DNA of 7,100 bases from Ignavibacteria bacterium UBA2333 (GTDB lineage: Bacteria; Bacteroidota; Ignavibacteria; Kapaibacteriales; Kapaibacteriaceae): positions 1 through 7,100 of the forward strand of contig DDUR01000097.1 of the NCBI GenBank assembly GCA_002344895.1, given 5' to 3'. Shown in pieces: positions 1 through 5,773 of the stretch. The translations under genes and the position numbers were made by a program. The notes under the pieces were generated by a model that was not told the DNA's origin, made no database searches, and saw nothing but the letters and a program-made list of their open reading frames with translations. How positions within the stretch are numbered: the first letter of the stretch is position 1; each line of letters opens with the position of its first letter.

Positions 1-28
1 GTGGGGGAGGGTGGGGGAAGATGTGGGG
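1..28 (+). repeat. G-rich decamer tandem repeat, left edge (G-quadruplex-capable)
   Basis: The tract reads as imperfect ten-base units of the form TGGGGGAGGG, TGGGGGAAGA and then a partial unit. It begins directly beside the stop codon of the DUF1801 gene and continues out of the window. The G runs at 3-7, 9-11, 13-17 and 25-28, with loops of 1, 1 and 7 bases, satisfy the usual four-run G-quadruplex pattern on the plus strand. The minus strand, which is the coding sense of the adjacent gene, has no guanine here. Twelve bases (GGTGGGGGAAGA, 10-21) recur exactly at 7089-7100. Whether it is a repeat family, a leader of the next gene to the left, or a chance microsatellite cannot be settled from this window. 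Confidence 0.7.
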
Positions 29-496
29 TTATGAACGTTGTTTTGTTGGCAGATTCCGCTCGTAAGCCTCTACGTAGTCCAACACGGAGATACGTTCCAT
101 GAGCTCACCGATCAAGTCGAACGGAATCGCATCGAGCTTCTTGAAACGAATGCAGCTTTTCCCCATGTCAAGTTTATTCGGGACCCGTTTGGCGTACTCG
201 GCTTGAAACCATGATATGTGTTCTGGCATCATGTACAGCCCCATATGGTACAGTGCAATAAAATTCTTTTGTGATGCAAGCCCTACAAACGGTAATGGCT
301 GTTTGGGATCAACGTGATAACCCTTGGGATACACCGAATGCGGCACGGCCCAACCCATCATTCCATAGCCGATACCGAAGGAGAATCCATCTGGCAGATG
401 TTCTTCGATCGTTTTCCAGAGCTGTACGAATGCTTCTCGGCGACGTGGTTCAAGATCGGCGAGAAAATCTTCAACTGTAGTAGTGATATTCTTCAT
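29..496 (-). CDS. DUF1801 domain protein (YdhG-like fold), 155 aa
   Basis: This is a small, probably cytosolic protein of the DUF1801 family (Pfam PF08818). Nearly the whole length fits. There is an N-terminal helix pair, TVEDFLADLEPRRREAFVQL (7-26). It is followed by a central strand region with the YGMMGWAVP segment (44-52), then VGLASQKNFIALYHMGLY (about 71-88), and the closing MGKSCIRFKKLDAIPFDLIGELM segment near 111-133. The biochemical role is not established; some relatives are annotated as iron chaperones because of a frataxin-like fold, which is weak ground for a function. There is no signal peptide or membrane segment. The ATG at 496 gives the family's usual N-terminus. No convincing Shine-Dalgarno precedes it. 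It lies 96 bases downstream of the OmpA-family gene on the same strand, with no visible terminator between, so co-transcription is plausible. Confidence 0.88.
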   Translation of the reverse strand: MKNITTTVEDFLADLEPRRREAFVQLWKTIEEHLPDGFSFGIGYGMMGWAVPHSVYPKGYHVDPKQPLPFVGLASQKNFIALYHMGLYMMPEHISWFQAEYAKRVPNKLDMGKSCIRFKKLDAIPFDLIGELMERISVLDYVEAYERNLPTKQRS

Positions 497-592
497 GGTT
501 GAGATCCATCAATGTTGTCTGAGCGTGGCCGAAAAGTCGTTGTGTATCCGTGTGGCAGCAGAGAACACCGGTTGGCGCGCCCCATTCATGGC

Positions 593-2731
593 TTAAAGTT
601 CAACGATGCGGAAATCCACTCGACGATTTTTCTGGCGCGCCGCATCAGATGTACCACGCTCTACTGGCTGTCGTTTTCCAAATCCTTGTGCAGTTAAACG
701 AGAGGGAGCGATACCGTGTTGCTGTAGCCATTGTGATACGGATTCTGCGCGTGCTTTTGAAAGTCGGTCGTTATGTGCCGTTGTTCCACGATCGTCCGTA
801 TGTCCTTCGATTGAGATCTTCATCGTAGGACGTGATGTTAGAAGAGCTATGAGCCGGCGTAACTCACCATCACTTTCACTCCGAAGGTCTGACTTGTCCG
901 TGTCAAAGAAGAGATTGTTGAGTCGGATGACGGCACCTACTGTGATAGGTTCAAGATACAGGTCCTTTTCAACTTCCGTGTAGGCTGCAATTGTTTGTAA
1001 CGGAAAGTTTTCTGAGACAGGGAAGTATCCATCCAGCTCGGCGTATACTCCGTAGGTCTTACCGCCCGTGAGAACAACGCTATACGTGCCATTCTTGGGT
1101 TCGCTGATGGCCGTACCTATTGTTGTTGATGTAGCGAGATCTTCGTAGGAAATATCAACACTCAGGGGTTTCCGAGTCTTCGCATCGAGTACTCTACCAC
1201 GTACAACAACGACTGGGTCAGGTAACAACGTCCGCGAAAGTGTATCCTGAGGTAGATCAATTCGACAAATGCCGCTTGAAAAACCGTCACTTGTGTTAAC
1301 GTAGGCATACTTTCCGTTCGGGTGAATACAGAAGTAACTGTCCCATTGATTTGTGTTAATACTTGGTCCGAGATTCTGACGTGGCGACCAGTTTAACCAC
1401 GTATCGTCCAGTCTTTTCGATACATAGATATCGTCGGATCCGTACGTGTCTGTTGATGAAGCCCAATAGAGCGTTTTGCCATCGGCAGCAAGGAATGGAC
1501 CTGCTTCATTACCGGCTGTGTTAACATTCGGACCGAGGTTCTTCAGCTCACCATACGTTCCGCGTTCATCGCGGAAACTTACATAAAGGTCTTTACCGCC
1601 CCTTGTCGCCCCTTCAACCTCACGTGTTGCTATCATTACCTTTCGATCCGGTGACAAGCACTCCTCACGTGTCGTTGCTACACTACGTTGATGGAGATTT
1701 GATACTTCGTTGGGTAATGTCCAGCCATCTGTTGTTCTGCGTGCAGTTGAAAACCCTCCACCGGCTGATGTACCATTCGCGTTGTAACGACCCCACAAAA
1801 GGACCTCATTGCCATCTTGTGACACCGATATAACGTTATTCGGTCCGTCATTGTTGATCGGCTTCCCGATGAGCACCGGGTCTGCCCAGGTTGAATCAGA
1901 CGTAGCCTCTGCAACCCAGATGTCGTCATTTGTCCCTTGAACATTCTTTATAAAATAAAGCTGTTTGCCATTTGGAGAGATAACAGGATACCGTGATCCT
2001 GGACCGGCAAACTGTTCCATGACGGACTTGCGGGCACCTTTAAATGCATCGGGAACAATGGGTAAAGCACGCTCCGTGAACGAGATGTTCATGTCGTCAA
2101 ACCGCAGTTTTGTCGAGTTCGAATAGAATGGACCTATTCCGGTGAGCACCTGTGAAAGTGTTTCCAGATTTTCTGTGGTTGGTTTCTGGAATACAACAAC
2201 GTTGTTCACGGTAAACGTGCACTGTCCTTGTGCGACCTCAACCTTCAGCACGTTCCTTTCTCCGAGTCCCTTAACGGATGGTGCTGGCTGGCCGCCATTA
2301 TTGGGTCCGGCTTGTGTGAACGACTGCCAAACATTGTCCTTGCTTTTCCATCGGCCCACCCAGATTGCTTTCCCGAGCACTTCAATCTTGAACATGTAGA
2401 ACCATTCACCACATTGAATGACAATACCTCCGCCGGCAACATTATTCGCTGCGCGGTCTGCAATGACCGTCGTCGTTACAGAATAGGGATGAGTGGCATC
2501 ATAAGCCGTCGTAAACATTGACCATGAGTTGTTGGATGCTTTATGATCGACACAGAGATATCCGTCGACGTACGAACGTTCGATGTTCTGGTCGGCATAC
2601 GGCTCCATCCATGACCAATAACGAGGCCGACTATCAAAATCGGCACGCTCGGTACGCCGGATCTGGCCGTTGACATGGGACAGGAAACTCAACAACAGAA
2701 TGACAGAGACAAGGGCCCGAGACACGGTCAT
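593..2731 (-). CDS. OmpA-family envelope protein: concanavalin-like, PD40 propeller, CarboxypepD_reg-like and OmpA C-terminal domains (712 aa)
   Basis: This is a predicted periplasmic or outer-membrane-associated protein that anchors to peptidoglycan. Numbered from the ATG at 2731, residues 1-22 form a signal peptide with probable cleavage at VNG/Q23. No lipobox cysteine is present. Residues about 38-218 look like a beta-rich concanavalin/LamG-type domain. Residues about 246-500 carry PD40 propeller repeats, seen as the motifs ISPNGKQLYF, LAADGKTLYWAS and IHPNGKYAYV, with recurring NLGPNVNT/NLGPSINT spacers. Residues about 508-592 resemble a carboxypeptidase-regulatory-like beta-sandwich (VVRGRVLDAKTRKPL). 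Residues about 600-712 are OmpA C-terminal. Its GHTDDRG and LSKAR motifs place D646 and R661 fifteen residues apart, as for the diaminopimelate-binding Asp/Arg pair of Acinetobacter OmpA. An in-frame GTG at 2767 would add 12 residues, but the ATG gives a cleaner signal peptide. The architecture recalls PorE of type IX secretion without the TPR region or lipid anchor; the partner is unknown. Confidence 0.88.
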   Translation of the reverse strand: MTVSRALVSVILLLSFLSHVNGQIRRTERADFDSRPRYWSWMEPYADQNIERSYVDGYLCVDHKASNNSWSMFTTAYDATHPYSVTTTVIADRAANNVAGGGIVIQCGEWFYMFKIEVLGKAIWVGRWKSKDNVWQSFTQAGPNNGGQPAPSVKGLGERNVLKVEVAQGQCTFTVNNVVVFQKPTTENLETLSQVLTGIGPFYSNSTKLRFDDMNISFTERALPIVPDAFKGARKSVMEQFAGPGSRYPVISPNGKQLYFIKNVQGTNDDIWVAEATSDSTWADPVLIGKPINNDGPNNVISVSQDGNEVLLWGRYNANGTSAGGGFSTARRTTDGWTLPNEVSNLHQRSVATTREECLSPDRKVMIATREVEGATRGGKDLYVSFRDERGTYGELKNLGPNVNTAGNEAGPFLAADGKTLYWASSTDTYGSDDIYVSKRLDDTWLNWSPRQNLGPSINTNQWDSYFCIHPNGKYAYVNTSDGFSSGICRIDLPQDTLSRTLLPDPVVVVRGRVLDAKTRKPLSVDISYEDLATSTTIGTAISEPKNGTYSVVLTGGKTYGVYAELDGYFPVSENFPLQTIAAYTEVEKDLYLEPITVGAVIRLNNLFFDTDKSDLRSESDGELRRLIALLTSRPTMKISIEGHTDDRGTTAHNDRLSKARAESVSQWLQQHGIAPSRLTAQGFGKRQPVERGTSDAARQKNRRVDFRIVEL

Positions 2732-2763
2732 GATGATAAAGGGGAATGAGTGGTAGGAGAGAG
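2732..2763 (-). promoter_or_regulatory. Guanine-free, pyrimidine-rich leader of the OmpA-family gene
   Basis: The 32 bases immediately upstream of the ATG at 2731 contain no guanine on the coding strand. They include CTCTCTCC, TTCCCC and end in ATCATC before the start codon. There is therefore no Shine-Dalgarno sequence. The tract resembles the glyA leader at the right edge, which is also 32 visible bases without guanine and ends in CCCCCATC. Its role, if any, is unknown; it could serve translation initiation by a Shine-Dalgarno-independent route. Confidence 0.5.
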
Positions 2764-2766
2764 CCA

Positions 2767-2774
2767 CAAACCTA
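2767..2774 (-). promoter_or_regulatory. Candidate TAnnTTTG (-7) promoter element for the OmpA-family gene
   Basis: The minus strand reads TAGGTTTG, an exact match to the Bacteroidota sigma-A -7 consensus TAnnTTTG. It would place transcription start near 2760, giving a leader of about 30 bases to the ATG at 2731. It would also put the alternative GTG start (2765-2767) upstream of the transcript, supporting the ATG. No TTG at the expected 19-21 base distance upstream is present; the nearest is only 14 bases away, so the call stays tentative. Confidence 0.35.
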
Positions 2775-2799
2775 GGCTAAGGGATTGACAACGAGAGGG

Positions 2800-2830
2800 T
2801 TGCCCGATTCCAAAACGTTCCGTATCTTCG
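2800..2830 (+). promoter_or_regulatory. Candidate rplS promoter
   Basis: TTG at 2800-2802 is followed after 20 bases by TATCTTCG (2823-2830), one mismatch from the Bacteroidota TAnnTTTG -7 element at an acceptable spacing. This would start the transcript near 2836 and give a leader of about 30 bases. A textbook TTGACA also lies at 2785-2790, but no TATAAT-like sequence stands 16-18 bases downstream, so the first reading is preferred. The assignment is by eye only. Confidence 0.3.
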
Positions 2831-2856
2831 CTGTCCTATCCCTCAGCACTCAACTC

Positions 2857-2860
2857 GGAG
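2857..2860 (+). promoter_or_regulatory. Shine-Dalgarno of rplS
   Basis: GGAG stands seven bases before the ATG at 2868. It selects that start over the later in-frame ATGs at codons 11, 19 and 27. It is one of only two clear ribosome-binding sites in the window, the other being before tsaD. Confidence 0.65.
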
Positions 2861-2867
2861 TTACGTC

Positions 2868-3251
2868 ATGCATCCCAAGGTTCGGCAAATCGAAGCCATG
2901 GCACAGGCTGAAGCGTTCGAAATGCGCAAGGCTAAGGCCAGCGAAATGTCGCCGGAAATTCCATCCTTCCGTCCGGGCGACACGGTAAAAATTGCCGTTC
3001 GCGTGGTTGAAGGTGAAAAAGAGCGTATTCAGAACTTTCAAGGTGTCGTTATCGCCCGTCGCGGTAGTGGCATGAACGAAACGTTCCGCGTCCGCAAAAT
3101 CTCAAATGGTGTTGGTGTTGAACGGATTTTCCCCGTGAACTCGCCAATCATCCAATCGATGACGGTTCTCAAATCCGGTAAGGTACGTCGCGCCAAGCTG
3201 TACTACCTCCGCGGAATGAGCGACAAGAAGATCCGTCAAAAACTGTCGTAA
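2868..3251 (+). CDS. rplS: 50S ribosomal protein L19 (bL19), 127 aa
   Basis: L19 is a large-subunit ribosomal protein that sits at the interface with the 30S subunit. The sequence is a full-length match to the family. FRPGDTVKIAVRVVEGEKER (34-53) opens the core, followed by IQNFQGVVIARRGSG (54-68), FRVRKISNGVGVERIFPVNSP (73-93) and the GKVRRAKLYYLR signature (104-115). At 127 residues it is slightly longer than the usual 115 or so, with the extra length in the charged N-terminal helix. The ATG is backed by GGAG seven bases upstream. The gene stands alone, without the rpsP-rimM-trmD neighbours common in other phyla, and is closed by its own strong terminator. It is transcribed divergently from the OmpA-family gene. 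Confidence 0.98.
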   Translation: MHPKVRQIEAMAQAEAFEMRKAKASEMSPEIPSFRPGDTVKIAVRVVEGEKERIQNFQGVVIARRGSGMNETFRVRKISNGVGVERIFPVNSPIIQSMTVLKSGKVRRAKLYYLRGMSDKKIRQKLS

Positions 3252-3274
3252 GACTCACTCGCGAAAACTTCCAG

Positions 3275-3306
3275 AAAACTCCGGCATACGTCGGAGTTTT
3301 TTTTTT
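3275..3306 (+). terminator. Intrinsic terminator of rplS
   Basis: AAAACTCCGGC (3275-3285) pairs with GTCGGAGTTTT (3290-3300) over 11 base pairs, including one G-U pair, around the tetraloop ATAC. The stem runs into a ten-base T run (3297-3306). It lies 23 bases past the rplS stop codon. The opposite strand has no comparable T run beyond its four stem bases, so it should act mainly in the plus direction. Confidence 0.93.
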
Positions 3307-3346
3307 GCGTGATATCGATTGATACCGTGGTACATGTGGAATTGCT

Positions 3347-3372
3347 CGTGTTGTGAGGTTCCGCACAACACG
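3347..3372 (+). other. Perfect 9-bp inverted repeat between rplS and cinA
   Basis: CGTGTTGTG (3347-3355) is the exact reverse complement of CACAACACG (3364-3372), separated by the eight-base loop AGGTTCCG. It lies 40 bases past the rplS terminator and 128 bases before cinA. Only TTTG follows, so it would be a poor intrinsic terminator. Options are an operator-like palindrome, a leader hairpin of cinA, or a decayed second terminator. The rest of the 249-base gap shows no gene that can be supported. Confidence 0.6.
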
Positions 3373-3487
3373 TTTGTCATGTCACCTCGCCGACACTTTC
3401 ATCGGTATGAGCTTCTGATATTGCCGCACCACATCAACAATCACACAGACGGCAATGTCAACAGACTCATAGCGCTTCACCCAGTTG

Positions 3488-3495
3488 TAATTTTG
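3488..3495 (+). promoter_or_regulatory. Possible TAnnTTTG element just before cinA
   Basis: TAATTTTG fits the Bacteroidota -7 consensus exactly and ends five bases before the cinA ATG. If used, the transcript would begin at or within a base or two of the start codon, giving a leaderless mRNA. That would agree with the lack of any Shine-Dalgarno. No TTG or TTTG is found 19-21 bases upstream, so a chance match in an AT-rich stretch is quite possible. Confidence 0.22.
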
Positions 3496-3500
3496 CCGGT

Positions 3501-4751
3501 ATGAACATCGCAATCGTCAGCATCGGAGATGAAATACTCATCGGGCAGATTGTTAACTCCAATGCTGCCTGGATGGCAGAGTCGATTGTAAACGTCGGTG
3601 GGCGGATTATCGAACACGTCGTTGTAGCTGATGACGAGGAACACCTTGTACGTACGCTGGATCGATTGCGACCGGAATCGGACGTTATCATCATGACCGG
3701 CGGGCTAGGACCAACACATGATGATATTACGAAGCCTGTCGTAGCTAGATATACAAATGACAAAATCGTCGAACGTCCTGAGGTGGTGGAATTTCTACAA
3801 AACTTTATGGCGCAACGTGGACGTACATTAACGGATCGAAATCGTCTGCAAGCACTTGCTCCCTCAAGAGCTACTGTACTGATGAATGCCGTTGGTACTG
3901 CACCTGGACTACGGTTTGACCTTGATGATGGTATCCTGTTCTGTCTTCCTGGTGTGCCCACAGAGATGCGGTATCTCATGTCAACGTTCGTACTTCCCCT
4001 TATTGAAGAACGTGTCGCTGAATACGGAGATGCCGTTACGGAATACTATGTGATTCGAACAACTGGCATTGTTGAGTCTAACCTCGCCGATCTCCTCGGA
4101 GACCCTCAGCAACTCCTTGAGGGTGCATCGTTGGCATTCCTTCCAAACTATCACGGAGTTCGCCTGCGTTTGGGTGTTACTGACACAGATGCAGAGCGAC
4201 GTCGCGATAAACAACGAACGATCTTGTCGCGAATTCGAGAACGAGCCGGACGATACATCTACGCTGAAGGTGATGTTTCTCTCGCAGAGGCTGTCGGACG
4301 TCAGTTGGCCCGTCGTTCGGAAACCGTGTCGGTTGCTGAATCATGTACCGGTGGTCTTCTTGGTGCAGCACTGACGGAAACAGCTGGTAGTTCGGCATGG
4401 TTTATTGGTGGTATTCAGAGTTACGCAAATGAGGTGAAAACGCGCGAACTCGGTGTAGACACATTACTCCTGGAATCCTTTGGTGCAGTGAGTGAGCAGG
4501 TTGCCATCGCAATGGCCGTTGGAGCTCGGCAACGATTCGAAACAACGTGGTCCCTCTCAATCACGGGAATTGCAGGACCAGACGGGGGGAGTCGGGACAA
4601 ACCTGTGGGTACCGTTTGGATTGGCATCGCTGGTCCTGACACTGCCATAGCACGGCGATATCAGTTTGGTGACCGTCGCGATGTAAATCGAGAACGAAGT
4701 GTTGGAGCAGCACTTGCTCTTCTTTTTGAGTATATGAGGATGGCGCAGTGA
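3501..4751 (+). CDS. cinA: CinA: nicotinamide-nucleotide amidohydrolase / competence-damage protein, 416 aa
   Basis: This is a full-length two-domain CinA. The N-terminal MoaB/Mog-like (COG1058) domain covers about residues 1-170, with GDEIL (9-13), the conserved N21 and TGGLGPTHDD (66-75). In some CinA proteins this domain hydrolyses ADP-ribose. A middle linker domain follows. The C-terminal PncC domain, about 255-416, has AESCTGG (279-285), the YANEVK segment (308-313), TGIAGPDGG (355-363) and KPVGTVWIG (367-375). PncC-type domains deamidate nicotinamide mononucleotide to nicotinic acid mononucleotide in pyridine-nucleotide salvage; the competence link is historical. The protein is cytosolic. 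No Shine-Dalgarno precedes the ATG. Its stop overlaps the start of tsaD by four bases. The hexapeptide GIAGPD occurs twice, at 356-361 and 375-380. The name is secure; the activity of the N-terminal domain is inferred from the family. Confidence 0.96.
   Translation: MNIAIVSIGDEILIGQIVNSNAAWMAESIVNVGGRIIEHVVVADDEEHLVRTLDRLRPESDVIIMTGGLGPTHDDITKPVVARYTNDKIVERPEVVEFLQNFMAQRGRTLTDRNRLQALAPSRATVLMNAVGTAPGLRFDLDDGILFCLPGVPTEMRYLMSTFVLPLIEERVAEYGDAVTEYYVIRTTGIVESNLADLLGDPQQLLEGASLAFLPNYHGVRLRLGVTDTDAERRRDKQRTILSRIRERAGRYIYAEGDVSLAEAVGRQLARRSETVSVAESCTGGLLGAALTETAGSSAWFIGGIQSYANEVKTRELGVDTLLLESFGAVSEQVAIAMAVGARQRFETTWSLSITGIAGPDGGSRDKPVGTVWIGIAGPDTAIARRYQFGDRRDVNRERSVGAALALLFEYMRMAQ
4736..4740 (+). 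promoter_or_regulatory. Shine-Dalgarno of tsaD inside the cinA 3' end
   Basis: GAGGA lies seven bases before the GTG start at 4748, within the last codons of cinA. Together with the GTGA stop/start overlap it supports the GTG as the true start and points to translational coupling of tsaD to cinA. Confidence 0.6.
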
Positions 4752-5773
4752 CCATTCTTGCAATCGAAACGTCGTGTGATGATTCGTCGGTGGCTATCCT
4801 GCGCGATAGAGCAGTACTCAGCAACCTTATCTCCTCACAGCCAATTCATGACGATTTTGGTGGAATTGTTCCCGATCTCGCAGCTCGTGAGCACCTCAAA
4901 GCTATCGGCCCACTGACTGCTGCAGCACTTCGTGTGGCAGAGGTGGATGTCAACGAAATTGATGCCATTGCCGTGACGTTTGGACCTGGACTCCATGGCA
5001 GTCTGGTTGTTGGATCAAACTTTGCGAAAGCTCTAGGATTACGACTACATCGGCCTGTTTATCCAATTCACCATATTGAAGCGCACTTGTTCTCAGCGTT
5101 TCTGGAGCATCCTGAACTTCCGTTTCCGGCCGTAGTACTCGTCGTGAGTGGGGGACACACGTCAATTTTCCACGTAACATCCATGACGTCGGCAACAGTT
5201 CTTGGAAACACCAAGGACGATGCCGCAGGAGAGGCATTCGACAAGATTGCGAAAATGATGGGGCTTGGATATCCCGGTGGGCCGATCATTGATGGAATGG
5301 CGCAAAAGGGGCAACCAGACGCAATAACGTTCCCACGTGGATTACTCCATGACTCGTCATTCGACTTTTCGTTCAGCGGATTAAAAACCAGCGTGAAGTA
5401 TTGGTTACGAGATCATGGTTTACGCGCAGAGCATCGGATTGATCCACTCAATGCCGATCCTCGGCTATGCGATGTTGCAGCGAGTGCTCAACGTGCGATT
5501 GTTGACGTCCTCGTCCAAAAAACACTGCGTGCCGCAGAGCGTGTTTCTGCACGCTCCGTAGCAATCGTTGGAGGTGTTAGTGCGAACACTGAGTTACGAC
5601 GCATGATGGCCGCCATGTGCAACGCCAATGGACTGTCATTTGCGGTTCCATCAATTCAATACAGTATTGACAACGCAGCTATGATCGGCTTTCTAGCTGC
5701 CGTTCGTCTTGCTGCGTCAGCTCCTGCACCTACATCGTTTTCCGTTGCTCCCAACGGTCTACGTTCACGTTAA
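4748..5773 (+). CDS. tsaD: TsaD: tRNA N6-adenosine threonylcarbamoyltransferase, 341 aa
   Basis: TsaD (Kae1/YgjD family) transfers the threonylcarbamoyl group from threonylcarbamoyl-AMP to A37 of ANN-decoding tRNAs, making t6A, together with TsaB and TsaE. All hallmark motifs are present. ETSCDDSS is at 7-14, and the metal-binding HIEAH has H109 and H113. VSGGHT is at 133-138, GEAFDKIAKMMGLGYPGGP at 161-179, FSFSGLKTSVKYWL at 207-220, and GGVSANTELR at 275-284. YSIDNAAMIG carries the third metal ligand, D308. The length is normal. The start is GTG, overlapping the cinA stop as GTGA, and gives the family-typical TILAIETSCDDS N-terminus. tsaB and tsaE are not in this window. The gene ends in convergence with glyA, sharing a TTAA at the two stop codons. 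Confidence 0.98.
   Translation: MTILAIETSCDDSSVAILRDRAVLSNLISSQPIHDDFGGIVPDLAAREHLKAIGPLTAAALRVAEVDVNEIDAIAVTFGPGLHGSLVVGSNFAKALGLRLHRPVYPIHHIEAHLFSAFLEHPELPFPAVVLVVSGGHTSIFHVTSMTSATVLGNTKDDAAGEAFDKIAKMMGLGYPGGPIIDGMAQKGQPDAITFPRGLLHDSSFDFSFSGLKTSVKYWLRDHGLRAEHRIDPLNADPRLCDVAASAQRAIVDVLVQKTLRAAERVSARSVAIVGGVSANTELRRMMAAMCNANGLSFAVPSIQYSIDNAAMIGFLAAVRLAASAPAPTSFSVAPNGLRSR
5770..5773. other. Shared TTAA palindrome carrying both stop codons of convergent tsaD and glyA
   Basis: On the plus strand TAA at 5771-5773 ends tsaD; on the minus strand the complement of 5770-5772 is TAA and ends glyA. The genes thus overlap by four bases tail to tail. No hairpin with a T run lies on either side of this point in the bases examined. 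Confidence 0.95.

Noticed and set aside
574..641. Two GGCGCGCC palindromes 60 bases apart
   Set aside because: One is intergenic and one lies in the OmpA-family coding end. Nothing else links them and two short GC palindromes can occur by chance.
606..983. 125-codon plus-strand frame opposite the OmpA C-terminal domain
   Set aside because: It is antisense to a domain with clear conserved motifs, rich in Arg and Ser as expected of a shadow frame, and shows no family features.
2785..2790. Consensus -35 TTGACA in the divergent intergenic region
   Set aside because: No TATAAT-like hexamer lies at 16-18 bases; the only nearby candidate is 32 bases away, so it was not used as the rplS promoter call.
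3347..3372. Possible tRNA T-arm because the hairpin loop contains GGTTC
   Set aside because: The stem is nine base pairs, the loop is not a TTCRANY T-loop, and no acceptor, D or anticodon arms can be built around it.
3319..3504. 61-codon plus-strand frame whose stop overlaps the cinA ATG (ATGA)
   Set aside because: It starts at TTG, has no ribosome-binding site, is read across the hairpin at 3347-3372, and has no recognisable family or balanced composition. The overlap with the cinA start is tempting but can arise by chance.
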